Of a stretch of DNA of 64,000 nucleotides, positions 21,171 to 31,609 are shown piece after piece. Origin of the DNA: Rhabdophis nuchalis (lineage: Eukaryota > Chordata > Lepidosauria > Squamata > Natricidae); assembly GCA_039707465.1 (NCBI GenBank), contig CM077643.1, forward strand, positions 329,719,419 to 329,783,418. Reading direction: 5' to 3'. The position numbers were made by a program, and so were the translations under genes. The notes under the pieces were generated by a model that did no database searches, was not told where the DNA came from, and worked only from the letters and a program-made list of their open reading frames with translations. Numbering within the stretch: position 1 is the first letter of the stretch; each line of letters opens with the position of its first letter.

Positions 21171-22937
21171 ATGGCTATGGAGGTGGGAACGAGAGGCGGC
21201 CGCCCCTATCCACAAACGAGGAGCTTGAGCCCTGAGTCGCCGCCTCTCCTTCGCCCGAGGCAAAGCTCGAAACAGCAAGGGCTGGAGGTGACAACCAGGA
21301 AGAGGAGAAGATCTCTCGTTGATCTGGCATTTCAACCCTCCCTGAAGCAATCTAAGATCGAGGACTTTGTTTTGGCTCGGTCTCCTGGCTTGGGAGCTCC
21401 TGTTCCCTCTTGCACGACTGCTGCCAACTGTCGTGGCTCTTCGATAAGGGTTGAGGGCATCGTCTCCCAAGCTGAGAATGAAGGCCTACCTGAAACTGCA
21501 CCCCCTAACCAACTATTGCATGAGCCTACCCTTGTAGAACTTTTGGCTCAGCAATGTTTTCTGGTTGCAGAAACTACAGCAAGCATTCAGCTCCAGCTGG
21601 ATAGAATACTAAGTACTTTAAATTACCTAGTCTCCCGGACTACCAGTGGGAACTCTGGGATGACTGCTCAGCAATTGGTGGCGATGACAGGATGTTCTCT
21701 GCTAAATCCCAAGAAAACCTTCAGTAAAAGTATTGGCCAACGTAATCCTGGTCAACGAAACTCTCCCAACAGACCAAATTCTGCACCTCACGATGCGAAT
21801 TACCACTTGGTTTTACAGCCAAAACAGGTGGCCCTCACCATTAACCCCATCAATGGCAATCTCCCCTATTGGGGCTCAATGCAGCTGGCGAAAGGTCATC
21901 TATCAAAGTTACTGGGGAGGAAAGCTGATGATTTGAAGAAGGCTGAACTTTCACCCTCTTCTGAATATTGCACCAGAGTGCTACTCAGCTTTGAAAATTT
22001 GAATATCCCCAAACTTCTGTTTAGAAGAGGACCCTGGTTAAGATCTTTTGGCATTCTCCCAAGAAGAGTCTTCAAAGATATGTTGCTTAAGCCGCTCCTG
22101 AGCAACCGGCAACCTGTGAGTTGTAGGAGATTTATTATCCCCAAAAGATCCTCTGTGGCGCATATTAACGAGCCAACTCTGAACGCTATCCCGGATAAAC
22201 CATCATGCACTAGCTATACGCCTACTTCTGTAAAACCTCCAGCTGGCGTTGTCTTAGAAGGTAGTCTGATTGCTCCCCCTATAATTGGCCAAATTAGCCC
22301 TTCGCAGCATGTAACAACTTACCAGGAAGCTTCCCTTGATCTGACCAGCTGGGAAGAGACGGCCCCAAGGGCAGCGACACCAGCTCAGGGCACCCGTGGC
22401 CTCTTAGGGAATAAGCGCCAGGTTGATATCTCTGGGATTCCACCTATTCACGAGACTGACCTATTTCAGGACGGTCTTTGGGACCAGGAGGAGACTCATC
22501 TCTTTGACTCCTTTTGCGCGCTCCCCCAATCAGAAAGAGCCCAAATCGTAAAACGCCTGGATGCAGTTAAGCTCAAGCTTCGGAGTTTTTCACTCCCTGG
22601 TTTGAATTCCCCTGGATCTCAGGGAGTTTATACTGATCTGCCAGTGGAGACTTCATTGGTGCTCTCTCCAAAATGTTTAATTTGCAAGCCTGGAGACTCA
22701 GGGCTAACTCAAATTCTGTCTGACACTATTGCTGAATACCTTCCAGCTAAGCAACCAGACAAAGCCATAAGCATGAACTGGAGTGCATTTAGAGCCTTAC
22801 AGCCCCACGAACAAGGCTCGCCTCCCCCCTTTTCGCCCTTGCCTTTGCTCCCTAAGAGGGTGACTCTGCCATCTAATAATGGATGTATTTTCTTGGACCC
22901 TAAGGGGGCTCTGGGAGAAATTAACCACACAGAATGA
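21171..22937 (+). CDS. LINE ORF1 protein, 588 aa
   Basis: An uninterrupted frame. I chose the ATG at 21171 because the upstream in-frame ATG at 21126 lies in the CR1 tail. The N-terminus is basic (TRKRRRSL near residue 43, a likely nuclear signal), followed by QSKIEDFV near residue 63, which resembles a PCNA-binding PIP box. A middle block (about residues 230-330) is richer in hydrophobic and basic residues. No CCHC knuckle, RRM or coiled coil is obvious, so it differs from L1 ORF1. The stop overlaps the ORF2 start. It presumably acts as the RNA chaperone or packaging protein of the element, by analogy with other LINEs. It is intact over its whole length even though ORF2 is broken. Confidence 0.75.
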   Translation: MAMEVGTRGGRPYPQTRSLSPESPPLLRPRQSSKQQGLEVTTRKRRRSLVDLAFQPSLKQSKIEDFVLARSPGLGAPVPSCTTAANCRGSSIRVEGIVSQAENEGLPETAPPNQLLHEPTLVELLAQQCFLVAETTASIQLQLDRILSTLNYLVSRTTSGNSGMTAQQLVAMTGCSLLNPKKTFSKSIGQRNPGQRNSPNRPNSAPHDANYHLVLQPKQVALTINPINGNLPYWGSMQLAKGHLSKLLGRKADDLKKAELSPSSEYCTRVLLSFENLNIPKLLFRRGPWLRSFGILPRRVFKDMLLKPLLSNRQPVSCRRFIIPKRSSVAHINEPTLNAIPDKPSCTSYTPTSVKPPAGVVLEGSLIAPPIIGQISPSQHVTTYQEASLDLTSWEETAPRAATPAQGTRGLLGNKRQVDISGIPPIHETDLFQDGLWDQEETHLFDSFCALPQSERAQIVKRLDAVKLKLRSFSLPGLNSPGSQGVYTDLPVETSLVLSPKCLICKPGDSGLTQILSDTIAEYLPAKQPDKAISMNWSAFRALQPHEQGSPPPFSPLPLLPKRVTLPSNNGCIFLDPKGALGEINHTE

Positions 22938-25900
22938 CTAGTAAATCTGGCTGCCCCCCCTTACACACTTAAATGCCTCTCGTGGAACATTGCAGGCTGG
23001 GGGAGAAGGTGTGGCACTACAGAATTTACTAACTATATCCACTCCTTTGATGTGGTCCTGCTCCAGGAGACCTGGGCTTGTGAGAAAATATCCTTTCCAG
23101 GGTTTACGGCCATTTCGTTGGCCGCTATGAGACAATCCACAGCAGGGAGGCTCAGAGGTGTTTTAGCTTGTATGGTCTCAACTGCTTTGAAAGTGGAGAC
23201 AGTGGAACTACACCCTTGTGGCCCTATAGCTATGGTGCTTTTAATAAAAAAAGGACATAGCAAACTGTTAGTCTTCAACGTTTATCTTCCCCCGACAATG
23301 AGGCAAGCCGATATTAAGGCTCAATGGGACACGCTGGAGAATTATATTACTTGTATGGAAACTAAATTCCCAGCACTGTATACCCTTATAGGGGCGACTT
23401 TAATGCCCGTTTGGGAGCTCAAGTTCCCCCAGCGATAGAGGCACTCTATTCCCAAGAAACCCTCCAGGCCATAAGGCAGCTGATTTCAGCCAGACATTCT
23501 AAAGATGAACTAACAAATTTTGCTGGCATTCAATTAGCCCTCTTAGCAGCCCAACACAATAAGATCATTCTTAATGGGAGCACTCCAGGTGATTTAGCTG
23601 GTGAGTTTACCTTTAGTTCCTTACGTGGGAGTAGTGTTATTGATTTTGTGCTGGTATCCCAACCCCTCAGAGAGGCAGTCCGTGCTTTCTATGTGGACTG
23701 CCTTACGGAGAGTGACCACTATCCTCTGGTTACTATCATTGAGCTCTCATCAAATATACATCTCCCTAGGGGCCCCCAGATACTAGATCCCTATGTGGCC
23801 TCGTACACAAGGAGGATCAAATGGTCCTCCATTACTGAAAGAAAGTTTCACTCCTTTCTATCATCTCCGGAGTGTCTCAACCGTTATAACCAGGTACTAG
23901 CAAGCAGTGGCTCGGAGATAATCTTGGCTTACGACTCACTAATTAACAGTGTCCAAAGGGAGCTAGGAGCTGTCTGTGGGCCGAGTGGTCTATATCAACC
24001 AAGAAGTAATTCTTGGTTCGACAGAGACTGACGGATACTTAGAAACCAGATCAAACGGGCCTACCTGCTCTATCGCAATCGAGGGGATAAACGCCCACCT
24101 GGGGACTACTACTGTCTGAAGCCGGAGTACAAAGGATTAATTGCTAAGAAAAAGAAAGCCAAAATGAGAGAAAAGTGGGATCTACTTCTCCTCTCCATCC
24201 AGCAGAAGGATACCCGACTATTTTGGCAAATCGTTGCCAACTCCCTATCGGGCCATCAAGAGCTCCCTCTCTGCTGTATCTCTAACAGAGACTGGGAAAA
24301 CCACTTCTCGGCAATTTATCAGGCGTCAACAAGCTCGACTGTGCCTGACCTACTGCTGCCTCCTGTAGCCCCTGACTGGCAACCTGTGTCCTACGCTGAG
24401 ATCACTGAGATTATCTCTGAACTCAAGTCCGGCAAAGCCCCTGGCCCTGATGCTATTCCCCCTGACCTGCTGAAATCTAACCCTGAATGGTGGATTCCTC
24501 TTTTAGCAAGACTCTTCACGTACATTAATTCCTCTGGCAAGCTTCCAACCTCCTGGAGATTAGCAATTATTGTGCCAGTATTTAAACGAGGAAACAGAAA
24601 CAATCCAGCTGACTATCGCCACATAAGCCTGCTTTCCATTATTGGGAAATTGTATGCTAAATATCTCCACCACAGACTCCTCACTTGGGTCGAGGAATCC
24701 AACATTATTGGTGCTGAACAGATTGGGTGTAAAGCGGGCTGTGCCACACTGGATCACTGTTTTGTCTTAGCGCACCTGGTCGATAAATATACTATTATAC
24801 CAGGTGGCAAACTCTTTACTGCTTTCATCGACCTAAAGTCAGCATTTGACTCAGTCCCTAGGGGACTGCTGTGGGCAAAACTGCTTAAAAGTTCTATCAA
24901 CAGATGTCTGTTGTTCTTAATTAGGGCCTTGTACAATCAGACCTCTAGCCAGGTTAGGTGTGGTCTGCAGGGAGAACTCTCTAACCCTATTCTGCTTGAG
25001 AATGGAGTAAGGCAGGGATGTGTTTTGGCTCCTCTTCTGTTTAATATATTTTTATCTGACCTGGCTGGCTACATTGGCCACATTGAGTCCCATGCCCCGA
25101 AGCTGACAACTATAAAGATCCCGCTTCTTCTTTATGCCGATGATGCGGTCCTCCTCTCACTGTCCAGGCCAGGTCGGAAAAGACTATTTACTGCATTTGG
25201 GTCTTATTGTGTCGAAAACCACCTGTCCATCAACTACGATAAATCAAAAGTGTTAGTGTTCACTAGAGCCCGAAAACTGTATAACTGGGATATCAGTGGT
25301 AATGCTGTTAAACAGGTCTTCCACTTCAAGTATCTAGGCATTCAATTCCAGAACACCGGTGTCTGGACCAGACATCAAACCCAGGTGCTGAATTCGGCCT
25401 CGTGTAGTCACCAGCAGATTTTAAGATTCTTTTATACTCAGGGTGGCCAGTCCATTCCTTCTGCCCTACGTATCTATAAAGCCAAAACTCTGGCCCAAAC
25501 CCTTTACGGTATTCCCATATGGATACGGGGCTTCAAGGACTGTATTGAAAGAACCCAGGCTGCCTTCCTTAGAAAACATTTGGCCCTTCCTTCTTGTGTT
25601 GGCTTTGCTTCGATGTACCTGGAACTGGGCATTCGATCGGTTGAATGTATGGCGTGGATTAATACCTTTAAATGGTGGTTTCGGGTGCTTTCTTTGGCAG
25701 CCCCTGGTAGCTACCTCTCTCGAGTGCTCGCGGACTCCCATATCTCTTGCTGGGGAAAAGAGCTGCTGAAGAAGCTACACCTGCTAGGCTTCACGGGGGA
25801 TGATTTGGGAAACTATGGCTTTAAGGATGCCCAATTTAGAGTAGTCCAACGACTCGTGGACATTGATCTACAATATTTACGAGCCAGAGCCAATAAACCT

Positions 25901-26538
25901 TGCTCCCCCCTGACCTTCAATCAATTCAATAATTACGGACTGAGGATGGCTTCCTATTTCTATACTTTAACCATCCCTAAGTACAGAAGAGCTTTCTCCC
26001 TAGCTCGCTTTAATGTCTTGCCCTCAGCACTTTTAGATGGTCGCTTCAAGAGGCTCCCGATTAACGAGCGGCTATGCCCTTGCGACAGAGCCGAGGTTGA
26101 AACTGCGGAGCATGTCCTTCTATCTTGCCCCATGTATAACGCAGACAGATCTAAGTTACTGTCTCTCCTTGAAACAATCCCTTCTAGACTCAATGGTTGT
26201 AACTTGATGGCCCACTGCCTAGGAGATGGCTCTCCATATACAGTGATCCCTCGTTTTCCGCGGTTAATGGGGACCGCAACCTTCCGCGGAAACTGAAAAC
26301 CGCGAAGTAGGATTCGCTAGGAAACTTGAATTGGTGGACATGTTTAAAGCAACCACTAGGGGGCGCTTGCCTCCTACCAATGCATTCTTTTTTTTGGTAT
26401 TTTTTAAAAATCCGCGAAGCACTGAATCCGCGGAAAACGAAGCCGCGGAAAACGAGGGATTACTGTATCACTTTTCAGGTCTCAAAATTCTTCTTAAGAG
26501 CTGTAACCATTAGAGAAGAACACTGTAACCTTCCTTAG
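22934..26538 (+). pseudogene. LINE ORF2: APE endonuclease and reverse transcriptase, disrupted
   Basis: The start ATG overlaps the ORF1 stop. Endonuclease motifs in order: CLSWNIAGW (about 22978), LLQETW, a GDFN block split by a frameshift near 23393, and SDHYPL near 23720. The reverse transcriptase has FTAFIDLKSAFDS (24830), GVRQGCVLAPLLFNIF (25010), LLYADDAVLL (25130) and FKYLGIQF. A C-terminal CPCD...HVLLSC motif lies at about 26077-26130. Lesions: an extra C in the C run at 22961-22967, a lost G near 23393, an in-frame TGA at 24029, and a MITE at 26241-26465. Ignoring the MITE, the frame runs 23 more codons to a TAG at 26536. The element is dead but recently so. Confidence 0.82.
26241..26465. 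mobile_element. Tigger/pogo-like MITE, copy B, inside LINE ORF2
   Basis: The termini CAGTGATCCCTCGTTTTCCGCGG and CAGTAATCCCTCGTTTTCCGCGG (right end inverted) are flanked by TA at 26239-26240 and 26466-26467. The body is shared with copy A at 13805-14027 in reverse orientation. The insertion point lies 23 codons before the natural stop of the LINE ORF2. Confidence 0.92.
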
Positions 26539-26642
26539 TTAAGCTATTGGCGATCCATTGCTATGATATTATGATAACTATTATTATTATTATTTTTTAA
26601 CATTTCTTCCTGTAGTACTTGTGTTTTTGGTCTGTGACCGTA

Positions 26643-26668
26643 AATAAAAGTGTGTATATATATATATA
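26643..26668. repeat. GT/TA microsatellite at LINE 3' junction
   Basis: GTGTGTATATATATATATAT lies where the Vingi-like LINE ends and the HAL1 ORF1 resumes. It may be part LINE tail and part expanded target sequence. Confidence 0.6.
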
Positions 26669-27137
26669 TTCTTTATTCTTTTTAGTATAATCTGCTAAAA
26701 TTGTGCTCATTAAATCCTCAAGGTCCTCTGTTTCTGACTCTGGGATGTTCTGAAACCTTTAAAAAAAAGACATTCTTTCAAATTCCATCCTTGACATATG
26801 CCCAGTAATATCTATGTTTTCTTTCCGTATTTCCCTTATCTCTTCTTTCATCTCAACTGCTCCCCCCCTCCAACACCTCAATCTTTTGTTTATTATCTGC
26901 TATGGTTCTTTGTGTCTCCAACAATTCCAATCTTGAGCTTATCAAGTCTTTCCGCATTTCTTTTATTTCTTTCATTATACTTTGGAGCATTTCATCTGTC
27001 GATGATCCTTGGGTGTCCTCTCCTGCCACTTCTTTTTGTAGCATTGTGGTGATCTTCGTCTGTTGCAAAGTTGGACTGGCTTTAGTTGAGGCTGGAGCGG
27101 AAAGGGACTTTCCAGTCGGTGGCTTTCTTGCAGCCAT
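26660..27137 (-). pseudogene. L1-type ORF1, N-terminal part (element B)
   Basis: The minus strand starts with MAARKPPTGKSLSAPAST and continues as a coiled-coil-like segment (EIKEMRKDLISSRLELLE ... IEVLEGG). After a frame change it continues through HMSRMEFERMSFF, a stop, RFQNIPESE and LMSTILADY. This parallels residues 1-150 of the intact ORF1 at 41124. It ends at the TA-rich junction near 26660. The C-terminal part is at 19667-20090. Confidence 0.82.
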
Positions 27138-28029
27138 TGCTATAGTTTTAAGTTCTTATGGCAAAAGATGGCGTCAGTGAACAAGCAGTCAGTGAAGTCC
27201 GAGATATCAGGAAAAGTCTGTGTCAGAGTTCAAACCATATATTGTATAAAATCCAGAGAGAGAATTGTATTATCAAATCCAAAAGAAAAAAAGAAGAATC
27301 CACAAATTGGGAGAAACACTAAGAGCTTCTTGAGGAGGCTTTTATAGGTTTTTTACCTTGTGATCTTATAAGGCTGAAGGAATGTTCATAAGTCAAGAGA
27401 AAGTTTTCAGCTGGGAACAAAGAAACGCCATTTTCCCGCCTCAACGCCAGAAGAGGAGAAGTAGTGAAAGTTTCATTTCAGTTGTAACGAGACTCAGCTA
27501 CAAAGTTGCTACTGCAATTCCATAAGTGGAAAAAAACTTTCCTTTTTAGGTAGTAATAGATCGGATTTAAGCAATCCTCTCTCTCCCCAGTCTGGGGAGC
27601 ATTTTAAAATGCCGCTTTTTGCGAGAGGGGGTTTTCACAAACAAACTCCCCCCTCTATTCTTCTTTTCCAAAAATGATTGAATGTAAATAGGAAAAAAAA
27701 CTCACAGTCCACACTGTCTAAACCAGAGTCCCGGTGCATTCCTCTGACCCTGGCACTTCAGCCGGATCTTCATTTTGCATTTCTTCCGGTGTTCGTTGGC
27801 GAGAGGGCGGTTCCCTCTACAGCCCCCCCGCTGGCAGCCCTCTGGCTCCTGGGGCAAGACAGGAGAGACGCCCAACCGACCGCCATCAGGTTGGAGTTCT
27901 CCCGCAGCCGCCCGTACGATTGGGGGTCACTCCGGAGCCCCCAGTGCCCCCAAAGGCGCCCACCAGAGCAGCAAGGGGCGGGCGTGTCCGAAAACACGTC
28001 CGTCGCCTCTGGAGACCGGAAACCAAGTC
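27138..28029 (-). promoter_or_regulatory. 5' UTR/promoter region of HAL1-like element B
   Basis: Its first 350 bases (27700-28029) are GC- and CpG-rich, like the 5' UTR of element A (40258-41123). By analogy with L1 it probably carries an internal promoter. Plus-strand open frames here are low-complexity shadows. Confidence 0.5.
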
Positions 28030-28042
28030 GAGCGTGATCTTT

Positions 28043-28435
28043 CTTGATTAATGGAGGAAGCAGGCCTGACAGTACATTTTTATTAAAAGACAAAATAATC
28101 ATAATACTAAAATTGAACTGACAGTTTCAAGAATCAGAGGTATTCAAACAGAAACTGAATGGCTATCCATTAAGGATGCTGTAGTACTGGATTCTTAGAC
28201 TGGACAGAGGGTTGGACAGCAATCCAAATTTTATAGAAACAGTAAGTCTGTACTGATGGGTGAAGATCTACCAGTGGATCAGTTGTTTGCCTACTGCCAG
28301 TGCATCTCTAAAATTTGTTCCAGAAGATTAAGGAACTCTTGGAACAAGATTTTGAGGAAGTGTGAGGAAATGGAAAGAGTAGGAGACATAATGGAACATT
28401 GAAACTGTGTAATGTTACTCTAGTGAGCTAACATG
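28043..28435 (+). mobile_element. old CR1 3' fragment in unique flank
   Basis: Only about 28130-28225 is recognisable: GAGGTATTCAAACAGAAACTGAATGGCTATC, then AAGGATGCTGTAG and GACAGAGGGTTGGAC, the usual CR1 C-terminal and 3' UTR order. The rest is unassigned. Confidence 0.5.
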
Positions 28436-28685
28436 AGCTGTGGTGATGTAGTGCTTAGAGTGCAATACTGCAGGCTACTTCTGCTGATTGCTGGCTGACT
28501 GCAATTTGGCAGTTCAAATCTCACCAGGCTCAAGATTGACTCAGCTTTTCCATCCTTCCGAGGTGGGTAAAATGACGACCCAAATTGTTGGGGGAAATAT
28601 GCTGACTCTGTAAACTGCTTAGAAAGGGCTATAAAGCACCATCAAGCCGTATAAACATCTAAGTGCTATTGCTACTATATCTAGA
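28436..28685 (+). mobile_element. tRNA-derived squamate SINE
   Basis: It has an A-box-like GTAGTGCTTAGAGTGC, a B-box-like GGCAGTTCAAATCTC, then the family body CATCCTTCCGAGGTGGGTAAAATGA and GCTGACTCTGTAAACTGCTTAGA, ending in AAGTGCTATTGCTA. This order is a very common squamate SINE (Squam1/ACASINE-type). It is not a functional tRNA because the acceptor and anticodon stems do not fold. Confidence 0.85.
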
Positions 28686-31020
28686 GCTAACTAAATCCTA
28701 TTAGATAACCTGTGTCTCTATGTGTAATGTTAGCTCTAGCCCAATACATTTTATTGGAGTTGGAGAGAGCTTTCTAATTTTCCTTCATTGTCAACTAAAT
28801 AACAAGATTGGGTAGACATTTCTTTTTGCAAACATGTATCTTTCACAGTGTTCCAGACCAGATGTACTTTATATTTGGAATGCAGAGTTATAATTTTAAA
28901 ACCTTTTCACTAAAGATGTATGGTGAGAGGAAAAATGACAAAACTGAGGAATCCTTTATTCTCTTTTAAAGGAGGAAACATTTGTGTCATTTCCAAAGCA
29001 AACAAGCAAGTGAGAAATTTTCCATATTATAGTGAATGTATTATTTTGGAATATTACATTTTTTAACATATAAAGTAGATGTAGATGTTTCATATGTTTT
29101 TTTCTTTGTATCCACTTCAGCTTATAAAGAGGTATAGGGTTAATAGATGGTTCTAGATTTGTTTTAGAATTATGGAAGTAATTATGATTTTTGATAGGGC
29201 AACTATTATATATGTCATCTTACATGTGTATATGTCCTGATTGCACTTTGGTCTAATTTCATGATAGTGAATATTTTAGCCAGAAATATGCCTTTCTAGT
29301 GTGTTAATTGCTCCTAACAAAGAAGTGCCCAGAAAAGATCTTGTTGATTGTATTAATTATTTCCATTTTTTGACCAGGTGTATAAAACTGCATTTTTGTT
29401 CACTCCAAGTGCATTCATTTCCTTTGAAAGCATCTTTATTATTGCATTGTGTTGTATTATGGTTTCTTTGAATTTACATGTTTTATATATAAAAGAAAGT
29501 ATTAATTTTAATTGTGTGATTAATTCAATAAGATTTATTCATTGTATAATATCCAGGCCTACCTAACCTAAGGCTGCTCCCTTTTTGGATAAGCAGTGGT
29601 ATGCAGAAGACCAAAAGGAGTAAGAAATAGTAAGCCAAAGAAACTCAAGGTACTGTATGTAATGGGCTGTGTGAACAAGCTCATTACATACTTGTAAGAA
29701 CCTCAGCCAAGGCAACAGAGATAAGAGAAATTTCAGCCCATAGCAGGAATGTAATTTGGGAAAGCTCTCAGACATGACACTCCCTAGTTCTGTTTAAGAT
29801 AAAGAAAGAGAGGAGAGGGGCACACTCAGACTTGCAAGATGATGTTACTGAACTCTGTCATAAAAATAGTTTTAGTATTCATGTCTGGAAACTGTTACAA
29901 TTCTCACTTAGGATCACACATACTAGAGCTTTAATTCAGATAAAGTTGATTGTAACTAAATCCCTTTGAAATAGTGCAGTCACCTTAGAAGCAATCATTT
30001 TAATAGTAATTAGCCATGATTAGCTTTAGCGAGATCAAAGTAGAATTGGACTTGTCTTTGCTATGAAGTGCTGTCCAAACAGTTACATGCAAATATACAC
30101 CAAAATTACATTAAAACACACACACTCCAAGTCTGCATCTCATATCACTGAATGTCACTGAACATGCATCTTAGTATAGTAAAATCTCTTTTCACTAAAG
30201 GGAGTGAATACAGTAACATTCCTACTGCAGAATACTTGTTAAGTAAACTTTGCAGAAGAACATGCTGTATGTGTTTGTGTGAGGGCATGTGTGTGTGTGT
30301 GCATATGTGCAAGTGCTTAGAGAAACTGGTTTCTTTTTAACATTTTTTTTCATAAGTTGATATGTTTGACTGAAATAAGTCCATTCATTCTTAGCTGTGC
30401 TCAGTTTTACAATTGCTGTTTAGGCAAGTGCTGATTGCAGAGAGCATGATTCCACCTTCCTTTACCTTATATGAGAACTTAAATTTTATACAAAACATCT
30501 CCTTACTGATTGTTTGCAAATTTAGTGATAATTTACATTGAGCTTGGATTACCAGCATACCTGCCTTGTTAGGCTGAAGAATAAGGAAATACAGGATTTG
30601 TTTTATGCTTCCTATTGTTTCCTATGATGGAACACTCAAATATATTTGAAGCTTGTTCCACTAAAACAAGAGAGCAAACATCTGGAATTATTTTGAGATT
30701 GGCTACTTTATTATGAGCAAAATATTGTTTGCTTGGTTTGTGGACATCCCTAATTCTAGCACAATGCTGAAGTAGTATCACAACATTTCAGTACCTTGGA
30801 GAGCACTTGACTCATGATGTAGTGGCAATCTAACATGAAAATGATGGAAATTCTGAACCTATTTTAAAATTAAAACATAAGAAATAAGTCTTGAAAATAT
30901 TTTTTTATGAATGCCTTAGGAAAGTACTTATCACAAAAGTAAATAGTTTTTTTTTTGATAAAAACAATTTCAAAAGAGTTAAATACATTTCCTGATATCA
31001 AGGCAAACATTACTTGAATA
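28686..31020. other. non-coding; possible unclassified repeat near 29.6 kb
   Basis: AT-rich. TATGTAATGGGC (29656-29667) is complementary in inverted order to GCTCATTACATA (29679-29690) within a 29600-29850 block that could be an LTR-like or other repeat. A short GT run lies at 30288-30301. No gene is recognised. Confidence 0.4.
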
Positions 31021-31027
31021 TGTGTAT

Positions 31028-31047
31028 ACACACACACACACACACAC
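31028..31047. repeat. (CA)n microsatellite
   Basis: About 10 CA units directly before the hAT-like terminus. Confidence 0.8.
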
Positions 31048-31049
31048 CC

Positions 31050-31564
31050 CAGTGGTAGGTTTCAAAATTCTTTAGAACCTCTTCTGTAGGTGTGGCCTGC
31101 TTTGTGGGAGTGTCTTCCTGGCCATGTGACCGGGTGGGAGTGTCTTGTCGGCCATGTGACTGGGTGGGAGTGGCTTGTCAGCCATATGACCGAGTGGGAG
31201 TGACTTGGCAGTCATGTGACTGGGTGGGTGTGGCCAACTTGTAAAACTCACTTAACAATACTCTTGGTTAGCAACCAAAATGTTGGCTCAGAAACACTGG
31301 CATTTGAAGCATGCAAGTCTTAAAGCTGTCAAGTTACAATACCCATGCAGCCCTAACCCTTTAGGAAAAAAAAAACCCAGGGGTGTTCAAACTTGACAGC
31401 TTTAAGACTTGTGGACTTCAACTCCCAGAATTCCTCCTCTCGCTCTTCATCTTGATGATGTGCGGACGGTGGCAGGAGGGAGCTGGAACTAGTTCTAAAT
31501 GACACTGTAGATTTGTGGAACCTCTTTGATAGAAGAGGTTAGAATAGGCAGGAACCCACCCCAG
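31050..31564 (+). mobile_element. hAT-like MITE with internal 32-bp minisatellite
   Basis: The left end CAGTGGTAGGTTTC and the right end (inverted CTGGGGTGGGTTCC) are imperfect inverted termini, followed on both sides by an AACCTCTTCT block. At about 31085-31240 a unit of roughly 32 bp (GGCCATGTGACYGGGTGGGAGTGKCTTGTC) repeats four times. The element at 32828-33883 is related. No target duplication is clear. Confidence 0.55.
31316..31414. repeat. 20-bp perfect inverted repeat
   Basis: AGTCTTAAAGCTGTCAAGTT at 31316-31335 is exactly complementary to the stretch at about 31395-31414, with roughly 59 bases between. It may be the termini of a small element nested in the hAT-like repeat. Confidence 0.6.
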
Positions 31565-31609
31565 GTACATACATACTGAAAAGTTGAAAGTTGTTATTAA
31601 TTCATTTGT

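Larger units (their letters stand above)
21144..26640 (+). mobile_element. near-complete two-ORF APE-type LINE (probably Vingi-like)
   Basis: The element begins just after the CR1 tail and ends in the TA/GT-rich run near 26640-26668, where the HAL1-like element resumes. It has a short leader, a 588-aa ORF1, and an ORF2 with APE-type endonuclease, reverse transcriptase and a C-terminal Cys/His motif. The ORFs overlap at ATGA (22934-22937). The endonuclease rules out R2/R4-type LINEs. The YADD box with LLYADDAVLL and the CPCD...H...C motif point to the Ingi/Vingi/I group; Vingi is my best guess. A MITE interrupts the end of ORF2. Confidence 0.8.
19411..28029 (-). mobile_element. HAL1-like ORF1-only L1 element B, split by nested insertions
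   Basis: The 3' poly(A) tail is the T-run at 19411-19423, and the 5' end is at about 28029. Flanks GAGCGTGGTCTTT (19401-19413) and GAGCGTGATCTTT (28030-28042) match at 12 of 13 bases, a target-site duplication. Without the inserts (about 20091-26660) the element is about 2.05 kb: a GC-rich 5' UTR, an ORF1 related to the intact one at 41124-41972, and a short 3' UTR. There is no ORF2. The 5' end (TTTCCGGTCTCCAGAGGCGACGG on the minus strand) parallels the start of element A. Confidence 0.82.

Noticed and set aside
24164..26296. 710-codon frame as a host gene
   Set aside because: It is the reverse transcriptase part of a LINE ORF2 (YADD, motifs A and B), and its ATG is internal. The frame continues upstream through an in-frame TGA.
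28436..28685. tRNA gene
   Set aside because: Only the A- and B-box-like segments are present. The body is a SINE and the cloverleaf does not close.
31085..31240. CRISPR-like array
   Set aside because: The units are contiguous with no unique spacers. It is a minisatellite in a eukaryotic repeat.
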